Below, in pieces: positions 17,291 to 26,594 of a stretch of DNA of 64,000 nucleotides. Location of the stretch: contig CAJJBU010000025.1 in assembly GCA_905182495.1 (NCBI GenBank), positions 23,699 to 87,698 on the forward strand, in the 5' to 3' direction. Position 1 is the first letter of the stretch. Each line of letters begins with the position of its first letter. This DNA is from Flavobacteriales bacterium UBA952 (lineage in GTDB: Bacteria > Bacteroidota > Bacteroidia > Flavobacteriales_D > Crocinitomicaceae). The notes below the pieces were generated by a model. That model saw only the letters and a program-made list of their open reading frames with translations, was not told where the DNA came from and searched no databases. The position numbers were made by a program, and so were the translations under genes.

Positions 17291-18001
17291 ATGAAGTCTC
17301 TTCTTTTTCTTCTATGTCTTCTTGTATTCTCTCTTGGGAATGCGCAAAAAATGAAACAACAGCGTTTTAAAAACTTTGATAAAAAGGCTTTTAGATTTGG
17401 TTTTATGCTGGGCGTCAACAACACAGATTTCACTGTGTATCAAAATCCAAATGCATATGAACAATTTGGATTGGTTTCCGTAAAAAACGAATCCCAACCG
17501 GGTGGGCAGCTAGGTATATTAAGCTCCTTGAAATTAGGTACTCCGTTATTAAGATTACGTTTTATGCCAGGACTCTCCTTCCAAGAGCGAACTTTAATTT
17601 ATAGTAGTTTAGACAGTTCTAATTTCCCAAAAGGTGAAAGTGAAGAACGTATTAATTCAACGTGTTTAGATTTTCCACTTTCGTTTGTTTTTAGAACCAA
17701 ACGATTTAATAACTTTGCTGCCTATGCCTTATTTGGGGGGCAATATTCAATCGACCTACAATCCCAGCAAAATGCATCTCAAAACTTTATTGATCCTTTT
17801 ATAAAACTAAATCGATTTGATATTCAAGGACAGTTAGGCGTTGGAATAGATGTCTTTGCTCCTTTTTTCAAGTTTTCTATCGAAGTAAAATATTCGCATG
17901 GTGTCAAGAGTTCTTTTATACAAGATTTCTCACCCGTTGCCAAACCAATAGACCTCCTTTATAACAAAGGTTGGTGGTTCTCAATTATTTTTCAATCCTA
18001 A
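17291..18001 (+). CDS. porT: Type IX secretion outer-membrane protein PorT
   Basis: A 236-residue exported barrel required for type IX secretion in related bacteria. Signal peptide ends near LGNAQ. The mature N-terminus FDKKAFRFGFMLGVNNTDF and repeated strands such as LLRLRFMPGLSFQERTLIY fit PorT. The position directly after ubiE is the usual one for porT in Bacteroidota. I chose the ATG at 17291 because the tracked TTG at 17264 adds residues before the signal peptide. The stop overlaps the next ATG by one base (TAATG), implying translational coupling. Confidence 0.86.
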   Translation: MKSLLFLLCLLVFSLGNAQKMKQQRFKNFDKKAFRFGFMLGVNNTDFTVYQNPNAYEQFGLVSVKNESQPGGQLGILSSLKLGTPLLRLRFMPGLSFQERTLIYSSLDSSNFPKGESEERINSTCLDFPLSFVFRTKRFNNFAAYALFGGQYSIDLQSQQNASQNFIDPFIKLNRFDIQGQLGVGIDVFAPFFKFSIEVKYSHGVKSSFIQDFSPVAKPIDLLYNKGWWFSIIFQS

Positions 18002-19557
18002 TGATAGAAGTCTCCTTTTACTGTACGCCTGAGCAAGCAAAAGATAAAAGTTATATCGAGCAGGCCGTGTTCAGTAAACTAAAGCGAAAGGATCTCCCAG
18101 TATTGCAATTCAAATGGTTTAAAAGGAGCATTGATGCAAGAAAGAACAACATACGTTTCCTATGTACTTTTCATGTCTTTAAGGAAAACGAAGTAATTCC
18201 GAAAAACTATCAACCTGAATTCCAAAAGAAAATACCTGGTCAAGAGGTGCATATTATAGGCCTTGGGCCAGCGGGTATCTTTGCGGCATTAAAGGCCCTT
18301 CAGCTCGGTATAAAACCGATTGTATATGAGCGCGGAAAATCCGTTCGGGAGCGAAGACGAGACTTAGCCAAGCTCAACAAAGAAAGCATTGTAAACCCTA
18401 ATAGCAATTACTGTTTCGGAGAAGGCGGTGCAGGAACGTATTCTGATGGCAAACTCTATACTCGCTCGAAAAAAAGAGGTGCAGTAAGAGAGGTTTTAGA
18501 AACACTTGTTCATTTCGGGGCACCTGAAGATATACTCATTGATGCACACCCTCATATTGGTACAAATAAACTACCACAGATCATTTCAGACATGACGCAA
18601 TTGATTATTGATCAAGGTGGAGAAATTCATTTTGAGCATACCTTAACAGATGTCATTGTTGAGAATGGTCGTGTCATGCAGATCGAGATTAATAACTCTA
18701 AAAAAATAGAAACATCTGCAGTGGTTTTAGCTACAGGTCATTCCGCTAGAGATATTTACCAACTTCTTTTTGACCGAAAAATAAAAATAGAAGCAAAACC
18801 ATTTGCGCTCGGAGTTCGGGTTGAACATACCCAAGAATTTATAGATAAAATACAATACCACGGTCGATCTAATGACGAGTATCTCCCTCCTGCTTCCTAT
18901 AGACTAGTGACCCAAGCGATGGCAAAAGGAGTCTACTCCTTTTGCATGTGTCCGGGAGGAATCATTGCCCCATGCGCAACCAATCAAGAAGAAGTCGTTA
19001 CAAATGGTTGGTCCCCTTCTAAAAGAAATAATCCATATGCAAACTCAGGCATCGTCGTTTCTATAGAGCCTAAAGACCTAGAGAATTCGTCACATCCACT
19101 TTGTGGATTAGATTTTCAAAAAAGTGTTGAGCGTCGTGCCTGGGAAGCCGCAGGTAAAAGCCAAAAAGTACCGGCACAAAGGCTACTTGATTTTATGAAT
19201 CATAAAAAATCAAAAGACTTCCCAAGAAGCTCCTATCAGCCTGGTATTACTAGCGTTGAAATGGACGAAGTGTTTCCGGAATTCATCACTTCTAGATTGC
19301 GAAAAGGATTTTTAGACTTTAATGAAAAAATACCAGGTTTTGTTACTCAAGATGCCGTTATACATGCTCCAGAATCTAGAACTTCATCACCAGTATTGAT
19401 CCCAAGAAATAAGGAAAACTATGCGCATGTTGAGCTTGAAAACTTGTACCCTTGTGCTGAAGGAGCAGGTTATGCTGGAGGAATTGTTTCTGCAGCAATC
19501 GATGGTATGAATTGCGTTCTAGCGATTCAGGAGAACCTATTTTCTAAAAATATATAA
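18001..19557 (+). CDS. FAD-dependent dehydrogenase of unknown substrate (COG2509 type)
   Basis: A 518-residue flavoprotein. The N-terminal ~75 residues form a small alpha/beta segment, then the dinucleotide-binding motif VHIIGLGPAGIFAALKAL starts near residue 80. FGEGGAGTYSDGKLYTR and CMCPGGIIAPCATNQEEVVTNGWS are the signatures of the uncharacterised COG2509 FAD protein family. AEGAGYAGGIVSAAIDG at the C-terminus closes the FAD site. The catalysed reaction is unknown. The ATG at 18001 overlaps the porT stop. The tracked start 30 bases earlier lies inside porT. Confidence 0.88.
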   Translation: MIEVSFYCTPEQAKDKSYIEQAVFSKLKRKDLPVLQFKWFKRSIDARKNNIRFLCTFHVFKENEVIPKNYQPEFQKKIPGQEVHIIGLGPAGIFAALKALQLGIKPIVYERGKSVRERRRDLAKLNKESIVNPNSNYCFGEGGAGTYSDGKLYTRSKKRGAVREVLETLVHFGAPEDILIDAHPHIGTNKLPQIISDMTQLIIDQGGEIHFEHTLTDVIVENGRVMQIEINNSKKIETSAVVLATGHSARDIYQLLFDRKIKIEAKPFALGVRVEHTQEFIDKIQYHGRSNDEYLPPASYRLVTQAMAKGVYSFCMCPGGIIAPCATNQEEVVTNGWSPSKRNNPYANSGIVVSIEPKDLENSSHPLCGLDFQKSVERRAWEAAGKSQKVPAQRLLDFMNHKKSKDFPRSSYQPGITSVEMDEVFPEFITSRLRKGFLDFNEKIPGFVTQDAVIHAPESRTSSPVLIPRNKENYAHVELENLYPCAEGAGYAGGIVSAAIDGMNCVLAIQENLFSKNI

Positions 19558-19668
19558 TAACAATGTAAATGCTTCAAAGCATATAAAATCTATTGATTAA
19601 CCCTCCCTATAGTACTTCAGTATTAAATCAAGATTAACGACACGTATTCGTTTGTCGCGAAATCCTTC

Positions 19669-19676
19669 TATTTTTG
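19669..19676 (+). promoter_or_regulatory. -7 box (TATTTTTG) upstream of mnmA
   Basis: TATTTTTG ends four bases before the mnmA ATG, another case of a -7 box nearly touching the start codon. A TTTG lies 14 bases further upstream, shorter than the usual spacing. Confidence 0.4.
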
Positions 19677-19680
19677 CAGT

Positions 19681-20838
19681 ATGAAAAGAGTAGTCGTTGG
19701 ACTTTCTGGAGGGGTTGACTCTAGTGTCGCTGCGTATCTTCTTAAAGAAGAAGGTTACGAAGTGATTGGTATGTTTATGAAAAACTGGCATGACGAGTCT
19801 GTAACAATCTCTGATGACTGTCCGTGGATAGATGATTCAAATGATGCTCTAATGGTTGCCGAAGCTTTAGAAATTCCTTTTCAGGTCATCGATTTGAGTA
19901 AAGCCTATAAAGAGCGCATTGTAGACTACATGTTTAATGAATACCAAGAGGGAAGAACACCAAACCCTGATGTACTATGCAATAAAGAAATTAAATTTGA
20001 TGTGTATGGTATGAATAATGTACAGCCGGTCTTGTTGATTATTCTGAATCAAAAAAAACTAAATACAAATAATGAATGGGACCTCATTGCAGGTAAAGAC
20101 CCGTCTAAAGATCAGTCGTATTTTTTATGCCAAGTATCTCAAAAACAATTAGCCAAAGCATTATTTCCTATAGGCCACTTATTAAAGACAGAGGTTCGTG
20201 AATTGGCTAGTAAGATGGAATTGGTAACGGCCGAAAAGAAAGATTCTCAAGGCCTTTGCTTTGTTGGTAAAATCAAGCTACCTGACTTTCTTCAACAAAA
20301 ACTATCGTCAAAAGAAGGTCCGGTTATTGAAATCCCAAATGATATGGAGCAATACCATCGCTATAAAAAAATGTCATCAGAAAACCTGGACCTAGAAGAG
20401 CTATGTAAACCCTTTTCTTATAAAGAAATAGATGGAATTCGGGTGAGCACACATCAAGGAGCTCACTTTTACACGATCGGCCAAAGAAAAGGGCTCCATA
20501 TCGGGGGGCGCCCATTGCCTAGCTTCGTTATCGGTACAGACACGGTTAACAACATTGTTTATTCTGGGCAAACTGATGAACACCCCGGGTTAAACCGTAT
20601 AGCACTTAAGGTAGAGAGAGAAAGTATAAACTGGATCAGCAGAAAATCCGAGAAGGAGAATGAGGAGTACGAAATCCGTATCAGATACCGTCAAAACCTC
20701 CAAAAAGGACAATTAATACAAAGGGGCCATTCAGTATATGTGTTATTTGAAGTCAAGCAAAAAGGAGTGAGTCCTGGACAATTTGTCGCTTGGTATAAAA
20801 AGGGTGTTTTGGTTGGATCAGGTGTTATTGAATCCTAA
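19681..20838 (+). CDS. mnmA: tRNA-specific 2-thiouridylase MnmA, with a scrambled central segment
   Basis: Thiolates the wobble uridine of Lys, Glu and Gln tRNAs. The PP-loop GLSGGVDSSVA, first catalytic cysteine C100 in PDVLCNKE, second C192 in GLCFVGK, and KDQSYFLCQ are intact. Residues about 108-134, between IKFDV and LIAGKD, read YGMNNVQPVLLIILNQ and so on. There the family has about 33 residues including LGADYVATGHY. Fragments of that motif seem readable across frames (GTACAGCCGGTC, TTATTCTGAATC). The gene is open, but either the assembly is wrong at 20002-20085 or the protein is defective. Confidence 0.88.
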   Translation: MKRVVVGLSGGVDSSVAAYLLKEEGYEVIGMFMKNWHDESVTISDDCPWIDDSNDALMVAEALEIPFQVIDLSKAYKERIVDYMFNEYQEGRTPNPDVLCNKEIKFDVYGMNNVQPVLLIILNQKKLNTNNEWDLIAGKDPSKDQSYFLCQVSQKQLAKALFPIGHLLKTEVRELASKMELVTAEKKDSQGLCFVGKIKLPDFLQQKLSSKEGPVIEIPNDMEQYHRYKKMSSENLDLEELCKPFSYKEIDGIRVSTHQGAHFYTIGQRKGLHIGGRPLPSFVIGTDTVNNIVYSGQTDEHPGLNRIALKVERESINWISRKSEKENEEYEIRIRYRQNLQKGQLIQRGHSVYVLFEVKQKGVSPGQFVAWYKKGVLVGSGVIES

Positions 20839-21023
20839 TTCATATTTATAGAGAACAGCAGGGCGTCATTCTCTACGGTGGAACGATTCTTTAAAGTATC
20901 CATAAGTGTCGCCACTTCGTGAATATCAATTGTACTATCTATTCCTAACTCTCTGTGCTTAGACAATTTCATTTTTGCCTTTTTCACTTTATTTGTTCTC
21001 AAAGTTTGTACGTTACTCTTCAT
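20835..21023 (-). CDS. Possible small basic protein
   Basis: A 62-residue ORF from the ATG at 21023 (the track starts 17 codons earlier). It is rich in Lys in the first half (NKVKKAKMKLSKH) and acidic/polar in the second, with no signal peptide or known motif. Its stop overlaps the mnmA stop by four bases on the opposite strand. It fills most of a gap of about 310 bases in which nothing else is evident. Coding status is uncertain. Confidence 0.35.
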   Translation of the reverse strand: MKSNVQTLRTNKVKKAKMKLSKHRELGIDSTIDIHEVATLMDTLKNRSTVENDALLFSINMN

Positions 21024-21146
21024 GTCGATAGGTTTTGTGAATACTTTAACGCAAATACTGTTCCAAGGTTTCAAATCAAAAAAAATCTGTAAAATTATAA
21101 TCTAGGATGAATGAATCAACAAAAGCCATAATACTTATCTTTGAAC

Positions 21147-21962
21147 ATGAAATTTTTAATGCCATTGTTCTTCCTATTCCTAATTTTAGCTTGTCATAAC
21201 CAAGCTGAAAAGAAACAGAAAGAAGCGGAAAACAGCTTTGATTTCGATAAGAATAAAAATGAAACGACTGATCATGGATTCTTACTCGATAGCTCTGCCT
21301 ATTACGTGGATTCAATAATACGCCAATTCATTCAATCGTCTTTAGGAACCAGTAAAAAAGAGAAATATACGTACACGGTTCATAAGGCAATGCTGAATAA
21401 AGACAAAGCTGTAGATGCAATTATTGCGATTAACAGGTTAGATTTTGCTCAACAAAAGGCCAAAGAGACTGGGGCTGAAACTCAAGCAGAAAAAATGGCC
21501 TACATGGGGCCATTCAATGCTTTCATTTTTTATGATGGCAGAAGCAATACCTTTTCACCTCCAACAATTGTTCCTTCCTCGCCACTACTCCCCCTAGATA
21601 TACACTTTGAACATATCTCTTCAAACCAGCATAAAGATGCCGTGATTGATTTTAGAATTAGAAATTCAAGCTATAAGGAAGTTTATTTCCTCTTCAACAA
21701 TAGACCCAAAAAGGTGTTCCAATGGAAAAACTTTGATGGTTTAGGAAGTGATTCAGAAGAGGCCTATGAATTCAGGTTTAAACTGGCCCAAAGAAGTAAT
21801 GTTAAAGACATTGTCGTTTACCAAGCTAACTTAGGGACTCATCCTAATAAAATTGATGCATTCACCTACAAGCCCGAAATAAAGACGAGCAACGACGTCA
21901 TTAAACGTTTTTTCTATGTCGAAAAAGAAGGAAAATATTTCTCTGCTAAAAGCGGCCTCTAA
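21147..21962 (+). CDS. Hypothetical lipoprotein
   Basis: A 271-residue protein with an N-terminal hydrophobic stretch ending in lipobox LILAC, so probably lipid-anchored in the envelope. No domain was recognised. The mature part is mixed alpha/beta with a conserved-looking FIFYDGRSNTFSPPTIVPSSPLLP segment. The ATG at 21147 was preferred over the TTG at 21141. A TATCTTTG box sits at 21136-21143. The 3' end overlaps the convergent TonB-receptor gene by 17 bases. Confidence 0.75.
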   Translation: MKFLMPLFFLFLILACHNQAEKKQKEAENSFDFDKNKNETTDHGFLLDSSAYYVDSIIRQFIQSSLGTSKKEKYTYTVHKAMLNKDKAVDAIIAINRLDFAQQKAKETGAETQAEKMAYMGPFNAFIFYDGRSNTFSPPTIVPSSPLLPLDIHFEHISSNQHKDAVIDFRIRNSSYKEVYFLFNNRPKKVFQWKNFDGLGSDSEEAYEFRFKLAQRSNVKDIVVYQANLGTHPNKIDAFTYKPEIKTSNDVIKRFFYVEKEGKYFSAKSGL

Positions 21963-24458
21963 CTGTAAATATAAAATTCCTGCCAGGCGCCGAAATGTTT
22001 GAGGCAAAGCTTCTGTAATTTCGATCTAGAATGTTTTCACATGCCAATTGAATTGAAATGTTTTTTGAAAATGAATAGTTAAGCCGACTGTTTAAAGTAT
22101 ACCAACTAGGCATTCCCTGTCCCGCTATGGCAAATGCATAATTATCCTCTCCCACTAGATTATAATCTTCATACCGTTTCCAAGCGGAATAATTAACGAA
22201 ACACTCTAAAACTATTTTTTTCTTTTGATACTTAATACTGCACTTGCCAAAAACAGGCGGTATATGATCTAAGGGGTATGGAACTGAATCTGTCAATATC
22301 CGACCATAAGTATAATTAAAAGTACCCTCAATACGTATGGATCGTCCGATAGTCGCATTTAGAACACCTTCAACGCCTAACACAAAAGCATTACTCGTAT
22401 TCATTGTCGTTACAACGGTGCTATAAGTACCTTCATATAGTACAGAGTCCACCCCGTTAATTGTCGTATTTTGTATCGTTAAAGCATTACTTAGAAATGT
22501 ACTGTATAGATTTGTAGCCAGATTTATTTTTCTGAAAAGAACTATTTCAGAACCAAGCTCTAGGTTATATGAGTATTCGGGTTTTAAATCAGGGTTAGGT
22601 ACAATCACCTTACCAGGTATAGATTCAAATACCTTGGATACATCGTCAATATTTGGCGCCCTAAATCCAGTTGCGCCTGATAGAGTATAACGGATTGATT
22701 ACCATGATTGGACTGCAACACCAATATTACCATTCAACTCACCTTTCGCTGTTCAATGGAGCTAAAAGGAAATGGAAAAAATGTTTTATCTACGAACTCA
22801 GCATTTAGCTGAACATGTGAGCCCCTGAGTCCACCACTTAAGATTGTTTTGTCATTAACCTCCCAATTATCCGTTAAGTACAGGGCAAAAGATGACATAT
22901 CGGACCCACCATCTGGATACCTTGTATCAAGGGTTGAAACCTGCATGCTATTAATATCAGTAGAAAATGCGCTAGATTCTACAAGGTTATAAAACAAGTC
23001 TAGACCATACCTCAATTCGTGTTTTCTTATTTTCTTTGAAAAGTCAAAGTTTAAAGTAAAAATATCCAAGGCCTCCTCCCTACTCATCAATTGCTCTTCT
23101 TGGTATCTTCTCACCATTCTACTCTCTTCAATAGCCTGATAAGCCAAGGTCAGTTCAGAAGCATCAAACAACCTATTTTTCTTACTCAATGACAAGGTAT
23201 AGGCACTTAAAAACCTAAATTGTGGGCCATAATACCATTCAGCATATTTTGCAATGCCATTCTCACTTTGAGACAAGCGGTCATATCTGTCTACATTTCC
23301 GGAATTTGAAAGCTGAAGATTTAGCTTGTGCGTAACAAATTCATTGGGTTTAAAAGTGAATTTCTGAAGTAGATCGAATTGGGCGTAACCTGATCCCACC
23401 TGAAGATTTGGGTCTGAATTATTCAACATGGTATCCACACCATTGATTCGAGACGCATACCAGTTTCTCTCGCCAAAACCTTCTGTGAAATCAGTTCTAT
23501 TAGCACCTTGTCTCAAATCACCGAAATTTGAATACGTAAATGAGCTCAAAGACCCGAATTTCCGATTAGCAACAGATATATTTACATTACTTGAATAACC
23601 ATTTGCTGCAGAAAAATATCGGGTATAACCCTCACCGATAATTAGTCCTTTGTCCTTATGACTCAAAGTAGGGTCCTTAGTTTTAAAGCTCATAACACCT
23701 CCAATAGCATCAGATCCGTACATCACAGAGCCCGGCCCAAAGACTACCTCTACCCTGTCCATAATTGCATTGTCTAGCGTGATGACGTTTTGTAGGTGCC
23801 CGCCTCTATAGATAGCATTATTCATACGAACACCATCCACTACCATCAATACTTTATTGGTTTCAAAGCCCCTAATAATCGGACTCCCACCACCCAACTG
23901 ACTTTTCTGAACAAATACATTGCCCGAACTCCCTATCAAATCCGCCATTGAAGATTGATTTTGGTTCTTTATTTCATTGCTGCTAATAATTTTAATCTTT
24001 TGGATAACATCACGCTTTTTTTCACCCATTCTAGTTGCAGAAACCACCATCTCATCGAGCGTATTCGCATTAGACTTTAGATATAGGACAAAATCAAGAC
24101 TTAAAAGAGAATCATACGAGATCGTATTTAAAATATAATTCTCATGGTAAAAGGAAATTCTCCAAGACGAATCAGCTAATTTGAATATATCAGTTTGAAC
24201 CTTTCCTTTTTTATTGGTAAAATGCTGTTCAACTTGAATATATTCAGCAATTGTTCCCGCTAAAGATTGAACACCTTCGGCTTTCTTCCAACCTTGGCCA
24301 TCAGAGACAACGTTCTTTCCATAAATAACTATATTGACATCATGTATTGGGAAAATAGAAAGATGATCATAGACCTGGATTTTTTGCTGGGTAAATACCC
24401 CTTCAGATAAGAAACAAGTAAAACCTAAAAGAAAAACCGATAGAAATCCTCTAATCAC
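21946..24458 (-). pseudogene. TonB-dependent receptor, broken by frameshift and stop
   Basis: Outer-membrane active transporter related to haemoglobin/transferrin-type receptors, recovered in two pieces. Residues 1-574 (24458 down to 22734) hold a signal peptide, a degenerate regulatory segment, and the plug with GGGSPIIRGFETNKVLMVVDGVRMNN. The second piece (to 21946) holds the last strands ending FIFTVRGRF. Between them the other frame reads LNGNIGVAVQSW, then TAA at 22699-22701, then RYTLSGATGFRAPN. So one frameshift near 22740 and one stop or paired indels interrupt the barrel. No partner lipoprotein is adjacent. It may be a recent pseudogene or a sequencing artefact. Confidence 0.85.
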
Positions 24459-24497
24459 TTTGCAAATTTATTAATTTTAAAAGGTCTACAACAAATT

Positions 24498-25118
24498 ATG
24501 AGCCATAGTTTTAAAGCTTCGAAAACTTACCGTTATTTCTCTATTCCTGCCAAGAGAAAACCAAAAAGTTTATTGGTTACTCTTCATGGATATGGTCAGT
24601 TGGCCGAGTTTTTTTTAAAGAAATTTAAAGATTGCCCTGAGGATTATACCATTCTTGCCCCTGAAGGGCCACATAGGTTTTATATAAATGGTTATTCTGG
24701 TAGGGTTGGTGCTTCATGGATGACAAAGGAAGCTCGAGAGGATGACATTAAAGACAATATAAACTGGCTCAATGAATGGATTTCAGAGCATTTGAAATCA
24801 AATCAATATGAACATATAATTCTATTAGGATTTTCACAAGGCGGTGCTACTGCAGCGCGCTGGTATTATGATGGGACAAAATTGTTCACTCACTTTATAC
24901 TTTGGGCTTCTGTTTTTCCTCCTGATATTGAAAAACCAAAGGAGAAAACAAAAAAGAACCGTTATTTCGTAGTAGGCGAAAAAGATGAATTCTTAAAAGA
25001 TGACTTGCTAGATCAAGAAATCAAAAACTATAAGCAATTAGGATATTACACAGTCTTATTTGAAGGAAACCATGATATACATGTAGAGACTTTAAATGAC
25101 TTATTAAGCAAGCTCTAG
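24498..25118 (+). CDS. Alpha/beta hydrolase, phospholipase/carboxylesterase family
   Basis: A 206-residue cytoplasmic esterase. VTLHGYGQLAEFF is the oxyanion region, the nucleophile elbow is GFSQGGATAARW, VVGEKDEFL carries the acid residue, and GNHDIHVETL carries the histidine. Length and motifs fit the small acyl-protein-thioesterase/carboxylesterase family. There is no signal peptide. Substrate unknown. It is divergent from the broken TonB receptor and convergent with the transporter gene, three bases apart at the stops. Confidence 0.83.
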   Translation: MSHSFKASKTYRYFSIPAKRKPKSLLVTLHGYGQLAEFFLKKFKDCPEDYTILAPEGPHRFYINGYSGRVGASWMTKEAREDDIKDNINWLNEWISEHLKSNQYEHIILLGFSQGGATAARWYYDGTKLFTHFILWASVFPPDIEKPKEKTKKNRYFVVGEKDEFLKDDLLDQEIKNYKQLGYYTVLFEGNHDIHVETLNDLLSKL

Positions 25119-25121
25119 TTC

Positions 25122-26519
25122 CTATTTTTCAGATTTAGCAACAATTGCGGCCACGGTCGCATCACTGGTAACATTAATAACCGTTCTACACATATCCAAA
25201 ATACGATCTATTGGATAAATAATGACAATCCACATAGGGTTTAGACCCACTGAATTCAAAACAAACATGAGCATAATAAGGCCTGCACTAGGAACTGCAG
25301 CCGACCCTATTGAAGCCAGCGTTGTTGTGGCAACAATCCCTAACTGCTGCGTAATACTTAAATCAACGCCATGGAATTGCGCTAGGAAAATAACGGCAAC
25401 AGCCTGGTATAAAGATGTACCATCCATATTTACAGTTGCTCCTATAGGCAATACAAAATCGCTTACTTTTTTAGGGACTTTCAAACCTTCTTGGACGCAT
25501 CTTATGGTTACTGGTAAGGTAGCAGCACTTGAACTCGTTGAAAAAGCCAAAAACTGAGCTGGACTCATTTTATTATAAAATTCTCTATAACCAAATTTAA
25601 CACCAAACAGACGTTGTAATAGTGGGTAAAACGCAAATAAGAGCAATGCCAAACCAAGAACAACGACTAAGGCATATAATCCTAAAGACTGGAATAAGGT
25701 AAACAATTCTGAAGGTGAATCTGCGATTTTCGCAAGTACCCCAGCCATCAAACAAAAAACAAAAAATGGAGACAGTGCCATAATCATATTTACCATTTTG
25801 ATAAAAACATCACCCATTGCATTAAAAAATAGATGCACTTGTTTTGACCCTTCAGACTGCATTAAGGACAATGCTATCCCAAAGAATAAAGCAAAGAAAA
25901 TCACTTGAAGCATAAGTTTACTACTCGAAAATGCTGCAATTAAGTTTTCTGGAACCATATCGACTAGTGGTTGCAATGGCCCCGTTTTTCTTTTCCCCGC
26001 TGATTCACTTTTAGACATCATCTTTTGATAATCGGAACTACTTCTTTCTTCATCCAAAGACGCAGTAATCTTTTTCACGATTTCCGGATCAGCATTTATC
26101 AATAAATTTTTACCATCCATGACTTCTATACCCTCTGATTCTGCCCAAATTTCATAGCGCAACCTGTTGGTATCTTCCAATGTGTTCTTTCCTGGCTCAA
26201 AAAGGTTGACTAATGTCAAGCCTAAAGTAACTGAAGCAATCGTGGTTAAGAGATAAAGCCCTAAAGTTTTAGCCCCTATCCTACCCAATTGTCTTACGTC
26301 CCCCAAACCAGCTACACCTCCGACAATAGAAAATAAAACGAGCGGAATAGCAATGAATTTTAGACAATTGATGAATATAATTCCAAATGGATCAATCCAA
26401 TTAACCGTAAACTCATTAAGCCCAACTGCTCCTGAAAACAAAGCCCAAAGAACCCCTAAAAACATACCAATGAGAATCTTCCAATGCAGCGCAAGTTTTT
26501 TCATAAATTTCTTTTTCAT
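25122..26519 (-). CDS. Dicarboxylate/amino acid:cation symporter (DAACS family)
   Basis: Inner-membrane secondary transporter of the GltP/DctA family that imports glutamate, aspartate or C4-dicarboxylates with protons or sodium. From the ATG at 26519 it has 465 residues. Signature segments are FSTSSSAATLPVTIRC, PIGATVNMDGTSLYQAVAVIFLAQ and ASIGSAAVPSAGLIML, corresponding to the re-entrant hairpins and substrate site. A polar insert of about 90 residues around DTNRLRYEIWAESEGIEVMDG separates two helices, as in many Bacteroidota members. The tracked longer N-terminus lies in the divergent promoter region. Confidence 0.9.
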   Translation of the reverse strand: MKKKFMKKLALHWKILIGMFLGVLWALFSGAVGLNEFTVNWIDPFGIIFINCLKFIAIPLVLFSIVGGVAGLGDVRQLGRIGAKTLGLYLLTTIASVTLGLTLVNLFEPGKNTLEDTNRLRYEIWAESEGIEVMDGKNLLINADPEIVKKITASLDEERSSSDYQKMMSKSESAGKRKTGPLQPLVDMVPENLIAAFSSSKLMLQVIFFALFFGIALSLMQSEGSKQVHLFFNAMGDVFIKMVNMIMALSPFFVFCLMAGVLAKIADSPSELFTLFQSLGLYALVVVLGLALLLFAFYPLLQRLFGVKFGYREFYNKMSPAQFLAFSTSSSAATLPVTIRCVQEGLKVPKKVSDFVLPIGATVNMDGTSLYQAVAVIFLAQFHGVDLSITQQLGIVATTTLASIGSAAVPSAGLIMLMFVLNSVGLNPMWIVIIYPIDRILDMCRTVINVTSDATVAAIVAKSEK

Positions 26520-26570
26520 AAAAGTACAATTAAACACGAACTTGATTTCATAGCGAAAGACGTAGTTTCG

Positions 26571-26578
26571 TATATTTG
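26571..26578 (+). promoter_or_regulatory. -7 box (TATATTTG) of the acyl-CoA carboxylase gene
   Basis: TATATTTG ends 16 bases before the ATG at 26595. No well-spaced -33 motif was found. It falls within the divergent region shared with the symporter. Confidence 0.45.
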
Positions 26579-26594
26579 ATATCAAATTCAACGT

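Noticed and set aside
20835-21074. The 79-residue version of the small minus-strand ORF
   Set aside because: The upstream part has no support, and the inner ATG at 21023 gives a more plausible 62-residue protein. Even that is doubtful.
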